Positions 31,832-42,420 of a DNA stretch of 64,000 nucleotides are shown one piece after another. Both the position numbers and the translations under genes were made by a program. This DNA comes from Cliona cf. orientalis (taxonomy: Eukaryota; Porifera; Demospongiae; Clionaida; Clionaidae), in contig OZ005695.1 of assembly GCA_963930775.1 (NCBI GenBank), forward strand, positions 1,984,001 through 2,048,000. The letters are read 5' to 3'. Numbering within the stretch: the stretch's first letter is position 1; each line of letters begins with the position of its first letter. The notes beneath the pieces are model-generated. The model was not told the origin of the DNA. It saw only the letters and a program-made list of their open reading frames with translations, and did not search any database.

Positions 31832-33180
31832 AGTACACGATGCAATCATGGTCTTTTATTCATCAGTATATAGCTATAGCTACAGCGCTGTAAACACTGA
31901 TTGCCTAGGTCATTTAATTTTATATAATTGACTACCTCAATTTCCAGAGTGTGCCACATTGCAGTATTGTAATCATTAATGATGATTACTTAAATTTTTT
32001 TTGTCAGTGAAAGCAAGCAGCACATCACATTGTTTCAACTTTGCCATCATCATTATGTGAACAGATGTACATGGAGTGCATTGGCAGCTCGTCAAGCAAC
32101 ATCTCTATCTCTAGTTTGCAATCATATGCATGTGCATGACTTCAAGTTTAATAAGCATCATGCAGTTCAGGGTGCCCCATATATAGATGCTTATATAAGT
32201 TGTGCGTGTATCGTAAGTATGTGGTACGTATATATGTGTGCATTATGTGTCAAGTGATATTCCATATTAGGGGCCTTGTCCAAAGTCCTTGTGGAAAAAT
32301 TAACGTCATTATGACGTTAACATTTTACCCCCTCCCCCCTTTCTTAATGTCGCAGCATTTCAGCATAGATTCAATACTGAAACTCTAATTCTGCTCCATT
32401 TAGCCTACACAGTCGATATTCACTTGTATTCTACAGTGCTAGCTATGTCTTCATGAATTCATAGCATACCTGTGCTTCTTTAACAGTTTCTTGCTTGCCT
32501 GTAGCTACGTGCACACTTTCAGCTAGGTAGTGCTTGATACAGCTGTCACAAAAATACAAATTTTGACACTGCTGGAGGTGTGTCTAGACTTGTTCAACCA
32601 CAAGAATGCATTACACAACTTAAGCTAAAATCTGCTGACAATGCAGTTGTAAAAACCCTCCCCCCTAACGTCATAATGACGTTAATTTTTCCACAAGGAC
32701 TTTGGGCAAGCCCCCTTAAGCTATTGATTGCTAGCATGCTACCAGATGGCCACAGTAGTGTGATGGCCACAACTATACATGATAAACACTACATGTAGCC
32801 TGCGGTGATCTGATTGGAGCTTCATGGCCATGAAGACATACACATGCAGGCTACATCCTGCAGGCAATGAATATTAAAAGAGGGGACTTCCCAAAGTCCC
32901 CATACTGGCAAAATTTTAGGGCTGCTATATGCCACAGGATTGAGCAATCTTGCTGAGTAAAATAGTTTGTATCAATGTGGCTCAAATCTTCTTAGACCGT
33001 TCTACTGAACTAGAATGCCAAACAATTGAGGACGTCCTTGAGAACTGTGTGAAGATGATAATTTTTGTCTGGTAGTGAGTTCTTAATTATTGTTAGTTAC
33101 ATATTCAGTAGTCCTCAAGGGAGTAGCTAACTACACTCTGAATAGTTTCAATATAAAAGCTATAAGCAACCCTGTAAGTC
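31832..33180. other. Intergenic region between UNC13-like copy and unit C
   Basis: The first 120 bases match the 3' flanks of the other UNC13-like copies. A TTA-flanked MITE lies at 32270-32715. The tail (TACCAGATGGCCAC, GTGATCTGATTG, AATATTAAAAGAGG) matches 58800-58925 upstream of unit E, so it is probably conserved promoter or leader DNA of the C/E subgroup. Confidence 0.5.
32270..32715. mobile_element. TTA-flanked MITE, PIF/Harbinger-like
   Basis: GGGGCCTTGTCCAAAGTCCT at the left is inverted at the right (AAGGACTTTGGGCAAGCCCC). The arms continue through a palindromic AACGTCATTATGACGTT. TTA is duplicated at 32267-32269 and 32716-32718. A 3-bp TWA duplication and G-rich ends fit PIF/Harbinger MITEs (family knowledge). 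There is no coding content. Confidence 0.75.
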
Positions 33181-36100
33181 ATGGAGGAAGAGATTTCAAG
33201 AATTCTAACTGGTATCAAAGAGAAGAGTCGCAGTGTATGTACAAATCAGTTGAAGCACTATGTGTGCAATTTGAAGAATGTGTATGTGGATGAATTAGAA
33301 CTATCAGAGCTAGTATTAGAAAAAGAGCCTGACACTGAAATGGGCAGTGATGATGGGAAGCAGGTTCGTGTACCTTACAGCAGCATATTTGATCCACAAT
33401 TGACTAAGGTGAAACCAGATGCTGCCCGCAAAACAGTCCTAATACAAGGTGAAGCTGCTGTGGGAAAGACTATGCTATGCTTGTCAGTGGTGGAGGAGTG
33501 GGCTAGTGGAAAGCGATTTCAAAAATTTCAGCTTGTCCTTTTATTGCCTCTTAGTTTCAGGAATGTAGCTTCAGCTAGTTCCCTTTCAGGGCTACTTAAT
33601 GTGCTCTATGCTGATTTCAAACCAGGTACTAGCTCCAAAGTGGCCAGCTACTTGAAGAGGAATGGGCAACACAACATTCTTCTTATAGCTGATGGGTGGG
33701 AGGAGCTTCAGGACTCCCAGTGCCAAGCAGGGTCATTCTTACACTCTCTTCTCTTTAGCAGTGACATCATCCCCATTTCATCCACTACAGTTCTTATTAC
33801 CTCCAGACCAGGCTGCATTAAGACAAACGTTATGCAGTCCGCAATTGATCGGTTAATTACTTTGACCGGATTTGACACAAAGGCAATTGAGTCTATAGTC
33901 CAATCAGAATTTGCAGGTGATTTTAAGAGTATCCGCTACCTTACAGCACAGCTGAATGATAATCCCTTAATAGCAAGTGCATGTGGAACTCCTCTTAATC
34001 TTGCCATAGTTTGTGATCTTTGTCGAGCTAGTGATGCTGAACCCCTACCAGATACCATGACGAAATTGTATTCAAAGCTGATTTGGACACTTGCTTCAGC
34101 TAGCATAGAAAGTAGTGATTCTCATGAACGTAGCTTGTCCAGCCATCATCATCTTCCTGAGGAGCTGCAGCAGTTATGGTGGCAAGTTTGTGAACTAGCT
34201 TTCAGGAATGTTGAGACAGTTTGCAACGCTTTTTCTTCTACAGCACTTACATCATCAAACTTTAAGAAAATCTCACACTTTGGTTTAACTAAGCCAATAG
34301 CAGGAACTGGATCATCCTCTTTCATTCATCCTAACTTTGAAAAGTATCTTGCTGCCCTACATCTTGCAAAGCAGCCAAAAGAAGCACAGCTTAAATTCAT
34401 GCATGAATTTGTAGCCAAAGAGTGCAAAAATAAAATACCAATAACATTCTGGTACTTCTTTGTCAGTAACTATGCACATCAGGTAGCCAACCTGAATCCT
34501 GATGTTGTTGATCAAGTTCTGAAGATTTTATTAGCAGCCTATTGCACTACCAAACAAGAGTACTATATGGATCTTTGCCATTTGTCATATGAAGCAAAGC
34601 ATGATGTAGTCAATCAGAAGGTAGTTCAAGCTATCAGCATCATGGGTACTGGAGTGTTAAGGTTTGGCCAGTCATGTGATGTGTATGACTTCAATTCCAT
34701 GGTGTATGTGCTTCAAAATGTAACGCAAGAGAATAAAGTGGAGATCAACTTTCAAGACTGCAATCTGAGACCCGAATATATAAATCACCTGGCAAATGTT
34801 CTGTGTGAAAAATCTAGCATGGTTCAGATCAAAGGTCTTAATCTGAGCGATAATAGGCTCAGAAATTCTCTAGCAGTTGATTTTTTTAATCAAGCTGCTG
34901 CTGCTCTTAAATCCTTGAAGGTTCTCATCCTCCGTAACTGTGACATTGGGACAACCTTGGATATCAAAGCCATACTGTTTACATTAACACAGTCTACTTC
35001 TCCAACACTGACTCACTTTGATCTATCATTTAATTGCATATCAATTTCTTTCTTGCAAGTTTTGCAACAGCATCTTGAGTCTTATGACACGTTTGAAAGC
35101 CTACAAAATTTAGGCCTAAAGGGATCGTTAAACAATGATGTGACAACAAGTTTTTTGGTAGATTTCAGTGATGCACTGTCATCAAAATGTAAATGTCTTC
35201 GACGACTTGACCTATCCGAAAACAACTTGGGAGAACCTGGAAATCCAGATCTATGCAAAATTATTTCACAACTCCTTAGTCTTGGAAGAGATTTTAACTT
35301 GTGTTTAAATGATAAATATATGTCTGAGGTTCATGATGAATTTGTATGTGTGATGGAAGAGTCAATAAAAAAGAAAGGAACAATAAATCATACTATGGCT
35401 CATGGAGTGATTGTTGGTCCTGGGCGCTCAGGTAAAAACACATTGATGAGTCGTTTGATGGGAAATGGACCGCCCAAATCCGATACCCTTTCACCTAGCA
35501 CTGGAGTATTGGAAAACATAGTTAAAGTTGAAGTGAAAAAGCTGTGCACAGTTGCCACCGCTGCTAATAATTTAGAGTGGAAAAAGTTGCAGTATGATGA
35601 AGAGGCACTTGAGCTGATCATGACCACAGCAAGGCATCACTCTGCAACAACCACTATATCAAAACCGATTGTGCCCAAGTACATCATTAAGGAGCAAACA
35701 GAAAGACCTATGATAACTAGCTCTAAGTCACGTATTCCTTTCAATCGTCTTGGTGGTCCTAAACATAAGACAAAACACAGGATTGTGAAGCTTTTCAAGA
35801 AATTTAAGAGATCTATAAAACGAAAATCCGATCAAGATTCTGTGATTCATAAAAAAGAAAGGAGTGCAATTATATATGCACCAGATGTTGAGCCTGTGGA
35901 TATACTTAAACAGGCAGTGAAGCTACGAGGCATGGATGCTCTACGAGAGCACCTTGAATCATCATGGTCCCTATACCTCACCAACACAGGAGGACAGATT
36001 GAATTTCAGGAGCATCTTCCCTTCCTTGTCTGTGGGCCATCAATCTTTTTTGTTACATTCCCTCTTCATCATGATCTTGATAAGCCTTATGATGTTTGTT

Positions 36101-39100
36101 ATGAGTATCCAGATGGTCAAGTGGAGACGTACAGATCACCAGGAACATTACTGCAGGAACTACTCCAAACACTTGCAACCATCAGTGCTTCTCACTTTAC
36201 AAGTGGTCAGCAGAGAGATTCTGAGGCAAAAATAAAACCCAAGGTTTTCTTTGTTGGTACACACAAAGACTGCCTACCAGAAAATAGTGCAGAAGAGATC
36301 ATCCAAAGGAAAGATAAACTACTTCAAAACTATGTAAGACAAACAGATCTATTTGATCACGGTTCTATTCAGTTTGCGGAGCATCCTAAGCAATTAATAT
36401 TTGCAATTAATAATCTTTCAGATGATGATGACGAATTTCAGAAAATACGATCAGCTGTACAGATCACTGTGGAAAAGGACGAATTTACAATCGAGTGTCC
36501 TTCATCATGGCTAATATTGAGCCTAATTCTCAGAGCAAAGCATAAATCTGATCAGGTTTTGACCTTTGACAAGTGTTTTAGCATCGCTTGGGAATGCGGG
36601 ATAGCTGATCCTAATGAATTAAAACAAGCTTTGTCATTCATTCACTCAAAGCTCGGTCTTGTGCGATATTATAATGTGAAAGACCTAAATGCATTTGTGG
36701 TAATAGATCCTCAGGTGCTTTTTGACAAAATCACAGATCTTCTTGTCAAAACCTTTACTGTTGAAAATGTTGATGTTAATGAAATAGAAGATTTTCATCA
36801 GAGAGGCATTATCCCTGTGGCAGCCATGCAAAAAATTAGTGTTAAGAGCAGTTCTGATTCACAGCTTCCATTTATATGGCTGACATATTTATTGAACTAC
36901 CTCAGAATAGCTGCATTCTTTACAGATAAAGATGGTGACAAATATTTTTTCCCATCAGCACTGTGCCATGCGCCAGAATCTCATTTTATCCTACCTCTTA
37001 ACAAACATTTATGGCCTTCATTGCTGGTTGGATTCAAAAGTGGCTTCTGCCCTCGTGGTATTCCAGGGGCACTGATTAAGTATCTCATGACAAATGAAAT
37101 GAAGTCAAAAAGAAGTTGGAATATTATTCCAAATAAAGTATTCAAAAATGAAGTTTCCTTTGCTATCCAGGCACATGGAAATATAACTCTGAGAATTCTA
37201 CCTACTCACTTGGAAATCAGTTATTACTCTGAAGCAGATTCAATGGAAGTATTGTCAGAAGAAGAGGATGAGCTAATGAAGAAAACCTGTGAAATGGCAT
37301 ATATGCAAATCAAGAAGGCCATGAGCACTATCACTAGTCAGTGCATAGAGTGCAGCTTTTTCTTTGGCTTTTACTGCACACTATCTACATGTCAAGCTCA
37401 TAGGCATCCAGCTCAACTTGAGTGGGATGGAAAAGATCCATTTAAGGTAAAATGTAAGGTTGCAAACAAACGTGGAAATCTGCCAGAGGGTTATGATATT
37501 TGGAACCTTCAAAAGATTCTGAAGAGAAAATCAAGTAATACACTCTGATAGCATAGCACTTGCAATTTTTATTTATTTGAACTCATTATACTCTTTTAGG
37601 AAAAATACAATTGGATAAAGTGATAGATGGTGATGACCATGGAGTTCCTAAGCACCTTGGTCAGATTGCAGATTCAATGACTGAGTGGGAAGGTCGGATT
37701 TCTGACGAACTCAAACTCACACCAGCTGATGTTGCAAGCATCCACACAAAGCACCCAAGAAATCTTAAGCTACAATCGTAAGACATCCATGTATTCAGTA
37801 ATGTTCATTCTGTATATCCAATTGTTCATCTAGCTAGCCCATTTTGTATGCACGAGTTTCATAAGTGGCTTTTACAACCATTCTGCACAGGAGAGAAGCT
37901 TTAGATATATGGAAGCGAAAGCTTGGTTCTGATGCTACCTACATGAGATTAATAAATGTCTTTGAACAAGCTGGCTTTCAAAATACTGCAGAAATCGTTA
38001 GAAGCATTGTGTGTGAAGATGAAAGTGAAGAAGATTCTAGTGATTATGATGAGCCTATACCCCAACCAGAGACGTATCCAAATGTACAAATATACCCTCT
38101 ACCATCACTCAAACACTCAAAACGTGTCTCTTCATGTGATGAATACGTACTGATAAACTCAGTCACTGCCAATATTCTTCCAAAAGGTGCATGAGCATTG
38201 CTAATAATAATGTAAGTATGATATAATATAGTTTTTAAACCAGGTCAAGTACATGATCAGAAAGTACTGGAGTCACATGATGTGTTTGTTGTACCCATGT
38301 TATCATCTAAGCATAAGGTGGGTGAAATTGATGTGCTCAAAATTTATGTCAGAGCAAAAGGTAACCACAATTTTATCCTTTATTTTGTAGCCAATAGCAG
38401 AAACTCCCGTCCCACGACCCAAAATAAAAAAGCCTCCAAATTATCCAATCTGTATTGGATTGTATGATTATTTTGCAAGAGAATCTCAAGATTTAAGCTT
38501 CATGAAAGGTGATTTGATGTACATTATCGATCATAAAGATGAGAGGTGGTATGCACGCAAGAAGGATGGTGGACAAGAGGGCTACATTCCCAGCAACCAT
38601 GTGACTGAGTATAGGAGTTACTTAAAGGCTGAAAAGTAAGTTAGGTGCCACATGTGCCTGGGTAAGTACATTTTGCTATCATTAGTGTAATGTTGTTATC
38701 CTATTTTAGCTTCATCCCAAGGCCACTCCCATGTATTCAATGATACATTCTCTTTCCCTCTCTCTCTTGTAGGTGGTTCATTGATGGAATCAACCGTGAG
38801 GATGCTGAGAAACAACTTATGTCCCCATTAAATAGTTACGGATCATATCTTATCCGAGAAAGTGAAAGTCACCGTACTCTTGGTTGTTATGCACTTTCTG
38901 TTCAAGACAGGGATCTAGTTCAGCACTATAAGATTTTTCAGTCAGTCAATCATGAATTTTATATCACTGAACACTGCAAGTTCAAGACTCTTCAAGATCT
39001 TGTAGCTCATTATCGATGGCAAGCTGATGGACTTTGTGTCAATCTCAGGAAGCCCTGCATCATCACTACTATTGACGCTTATGGACCCAAACCCGATGAT

Positions 39101-39967
39101 TCAGAATGGGAAACTGATAGACCTGAACCCGATGATTCAGAATGGGAAACTGATAGAAGTGGTATAACATTAGTTAAGAATCTCGAACTAATGTCTAATA
39201 GTTTAACTGAAGTGTGGAAAGGAATATGGAATAAGACCACACTGGTTGCAGTTAAGACACTCAAACCAAACCAAAATAATATGACTGTAGATGAATTTTT
39301 GCAATCAGCAAATCTGATGAAGAAATTACGACACCCACAACTTGTTCAACTCTATGCTCTTTGTTCAAAAGAAGAGCCTGTAATCATTATCACTGAGCTC
39401 ATGAATCATGGGAGTTTGCTCAATTATTTGCGTGATAACGGGAAATTAAAACTCCGCCAGCTGATTCACATGGCCGAACAAGTTTCATCAGGAATGACCT
39501 ACCTTGAGAAGCAGAATATCATTCACAGGAATTTATCAGCAAAGAATATTCAGGTTGGAAAAGACCTATTATGCAAAGTGGCTAACTTTGAACTAGCTCG
39601 AATAGTGGATAGAGACATCTATGAGGGTCAAGAAAAGGAAAAAATTGCTATTAAATGGATGGCACCAGAGGCTACCTTACACTACAGGTTCAGTGTCAAG
39701 TCAGATGTTTGGTCATTTGGGATTGTTCTCTATGAAATTATCACTTGTGGTAGAACACCCTATCCTGACATGACCAATGCTGAGGTGAAGCACCAAATAC
39801 AGCAAGGCTACCGTATGCCCCAACCATTAAATTGCGAATGTCCAGATAAGCTCTATGGCATCATGCTGAACTGCTGGCAAGTGGAGCCTGTAAACCGGCC
39901 CACCTTTGACACCCTCCAGCAAGAACTACTGAATTTTTTCGATCCTACTAGCAAGTGGAGCCTGTAA
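33181..39967 (+). CDS. Unit C: NACHT-LRR-Roc/COR-Death-SH3-SH2-pseudokinase gene, open copy
   Basis: Exons 33181-37534, 37600-37777, 37891-38186, 38244-38317, 38391-38635 and 38773-39967 add up to 2,113 residues without a break. The start MEEEISRIL is shared with unit E. Motifs: GEAAVGKT and LLIADGWEEL (NACHT), LRRs, GPGRSGKN, NTGGQ and VGTHKD (Roc-like GTPase), COR-like region, Cys/His module, Death (WEGRISDELKLTPADVASIH; REALDIWKRKLG), SH3 (GLYDYFARESQD), SH2 (SYGSYLIRESES) and kinase. The kinase keeps VAVKTLKP, but has HRN (39534-39542) and NFE (39584-39592) and Ser at the alpha-C Glu position, so it should be catalytically dead. An activation-loop Tyr (DIYEGQEKEK) survives. A 36-base repeat duplicates the SH2-kinase linker (PDDSEWETDR twice), and a 74-base duplication changed the C-terminus. 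Confidence 0.9.
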
Positions 39968-40024
39968 ACCGGCCCACCTTTGACACCCTCCAGCAAGAAC
40001 TACTGAATTTTTTCGAACCTGACT
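39877..40024 (+). repeat. 74-bp tandem duplication at the end of unit C
   Basis: GCAAGTGGAGCCTGTAAACC starts at 39877 and again at 39951, and the two 74-base units are nearly identical. As 74 is not a multiple of three, the second unit is read in a new frame and stops at 39967 after DPTSKWSL. The former ending (ELLNFFEPD) is now in the 3' untranslated part. Confidence 0.9.
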
Positions 40025-40173
40025 AATCCCTATCCTACACATTTCCTCCATGCATGAAATCCATATATATTTGTCTATATAGCTAGCTAGTGTAGCTTTG
40101 TTGCTGCTAGTTTTTTCAGGTAAAATTTGCCATGATTGTTGTGGCCTTTTTTGTACTGAACTATAATTATTAT

Positions 40174-40475
40174 CAGGAGTAGATTAGATAGGAGTGTTGA
40201 ACTGCATACAACAGCGTTCCGGTAGGATGACGTAGTAGTATGGCTTGTAATGAAACCAAGCTGTACCTCCCAGTTTATACAGTGACACAGCCAGTCTCAC
40301 ACTGCTGTGGGTGAGGGCACAGCTGCATCTAGTGAGCCATGGCAACCACAGGTCTGAGTTTACATAACACCTACTTAAGCTACACAGCATGAGGCACCGA
40401 TTACTATTTTGCTTGCTCGGAATGCTATACAGGCTTCTGTATGGGAGTTCAACACTCCTATCTAATCTGCTCCTG
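40174..40475. mobile_element. MITE with ~30-bp inverted repeats
   Basis: CAGGAGTAGATTAGATAGGA and the next bases GTGTTGAACT are inverted at the right end. TTATTAT lies on both sides (7 bp), possibly the target duplication. CAGG ends and a 7-8-bp duplication suggest hAT, but the flanks are low-complexity, so this is tentative. Confidence 0.65.
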
Positions 40476-40729
40476 TTATTATACAAGCTATAGTGGAGGT
40501 GCAAATTTAATGTTATAACTGGCCAAGAAGCCCACATTTAGGATTATGAATGTGTTTGATGATTGATGACGTTGTGGTGTTATCATTATGGGATAGGTAA
40601 TCAGAGCATCTTTAGCTACAGCTTGTTTCTGTAGCTATATGCATATACCCCAATAATTTATAGTCTCTTCTATGTTGATGTTCAGCACAGAACTAGACAA
40701 TAATGAGACCATGGCAGTCTCAGTGCTCA

Positions 40730-40945
40730 CCCACAAATGAAATGAGGTGAGGTCTTGTGTGGGTGTGGTATCTTAAGTGTGGCCTGATCTCTCCCTTTCA
40801 GCCTAGCTTACGGTCCTGATTAACAATATTAAATGTACTTAGCTATGGCCCTTCCCCTGTGACACAGGCAATTAGCTGAACGGACATGATTAGATACCTC
40901 ACTGTCGCCTTTAATGTGGCTTAAGCTATGACCTGCTGCTCACAT
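40730..40945 (-). mobile_element. Decayed relic of the TTAA element GC-rich arm
   Basis: Strings such as AAATGAGGTGAG, GGCCTGATCTCTCCCTTTC, ATATTAAATG, AGACACAGG-like and TTTAATGTGGCTTAAG follow the same order as 13945-14290 of copy 3, with many changes and lost CpGs. The terminal repeat is no longer recognisable. This copy is much older than the four other copies. Confidence 0.6.
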
Positions 40946-41324
40946 AATATACTTTGAAATTGGTCGTAGCTTGTACTACGTATACAGTGTGTGGGTGCAT
41001 CAAAGGCACTAGCATAAACCACCAAATTGAAGGTGTACTCTACTAACTGCCAATTAGCTATATACTACGCTTAGTCAGCAATAGATGGTAGTTCAACTAC
41101 AGCTGTTACGTAGTACAAGCTAGACAAATTGCACACTACTGAGGTTATCACACATAAAATTAATATTATGTTCGGTGATTATGCAAATAGACACCTTGGC
41201 GGAAACATATTATATTATGTTTCCATCCCCTGGGATTCTCCCCCCCCCCCCCCACCCCCCTCCAAGATGGAGAGCCAAGTTTGGCAATATGCTAGAGCCT
41301 CATGACACAAACTATCTAGCTAGA

Positions 41325-41385
41325 TTCGGGTAGTGGATAATTTTCGTGGGGGGCTAATTTTCGTTATTTTCGTACTACCCTGTGC
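41325..41385. mobile_element. Fragment of TA-flanked MITE family
   Basis: GGATAATTTTCGTGGGG followed by GCTAATTTTCGTTATTTTCG matches the left end of the MITE at 14693. The right end is absent. Confidence 0.55.
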
Positions 41386-41534
41386 ATTAAATTTATCTGA
41401 CACATAGAATTTCCTATAGCTTTCCTAAAAGTACAAATAAGGAAATGCCTCTTTTTTTTACTGTGAATTCTCTATAGATTTTTGTGGGCCTAGCTTACAT
41501 TTGTGTACATTACTAGTATAATATTATCTTATAA

Positions 41535-41730
41535 ATAGAGTATGCAGGGAACTGTTGCCAAACAACAGAGAGCTATGATTTTGGAAATGGATGCCCCGCA
41601 GAGAAAGGTTTTCAGATTATCACTTTTCACCCTCCCAGACAAGCTGCATCACCCATCCAAGCTGAACTGGAATCCAGAGCTAAACTTAGTGACTTAAAAA
41701 ACAAAGCAAATCCTTGAAGCAGTAGCTACC
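41535..41730 (+). pseudogene. UNC13-like last-exon relic
   Basis: CAGGGAACTG, CAACAGAGAGC, ATGCCCCGCAGAGAAAGGTT and CCCATCC match the last exon of the UNC13-like copies (C-terminal side of C2). The residues AASPIQAELESRAKLSDLK can be read in one frame, but the frame is broken relative to 31501-31831. The following 3' flank is also conserved. The rest of the gene is gone from this spacer. Confidence 0.75.
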
Positions 41731-42420
41731 AATTAATTCAAATAAAGTTATTATCAGAGTCCTTTATTCATCAGCCATAGTGTTAAAAAAACTGATCGCC
41801 TAGGTCATTAACTTATCTCAATTTCATGAGTGCATATACCATGTGCGTAATGTAATCATTAATGATGATTTTGTCCAATCACATCACATTTTGTCAACAT
41901 CATCATGCACTGTCAACAATAATATTATTATAACAAGCATAAAAATAAACCTGCATGGAATGTGTGTGGGCACCTCGTCATGATTTTTCATCTTATCTCA
42001 AGGCGCTATGCCTGCAATAGAGCCGTCACATCATATTATGGGCAGCACTACACATACTGGCTGGTCAGAAACCTTATCATGTGCATGTGTTATCACGCGG
42101 GTGTATACATGTTTGTACCGTGACCGCACAGTTTGTGATAATCAAAAATATTAAAAAGGAGTCAAATTATTGGGTCATATTATACAGAATTTTATTGGAC
42201 ATCAGCCTTTCCCGCGAGTCATCCCGATCGAGCTCAAGCTCGTGCCATGCGAATGAGACTATCATTGATTTAGAGTACTAAAGTTTTATTTGTTATCTAG
42301 CTAATCATAATAATATTATAACTATTTATTTGCATTGGTCAGTTGCAACTGGGTGCTCAGACGTTAAATTAACCGAGTCGGTGCCGCGGATCAGTGACAA
42401 TAATCCCACCTATACTGATC

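Larger units (their letters stand above)
40025..42420. other. Intergenic region between units C and D
   Basis: It holds a MITE (40174-40475), a decayed TTAA element (40730-40945), a scrap of the TA-MITE family (41325-41385) and the last-exon relic of the UNC13-like gene (41535-41730). The segment around 42150-42240 matches the upstream DNA of unit B (TTGGAC, CATCCCGATCGA), with about 120 extra bases inserted before 42360. No other gene is visible. Confidence 0.5.

Noticed and set aside
40740-40945. Possible gene in the spacer between C and D
   Set aside because: The sequence lines up with the arm of the TTAA element, so it is a decayed transposon copy.
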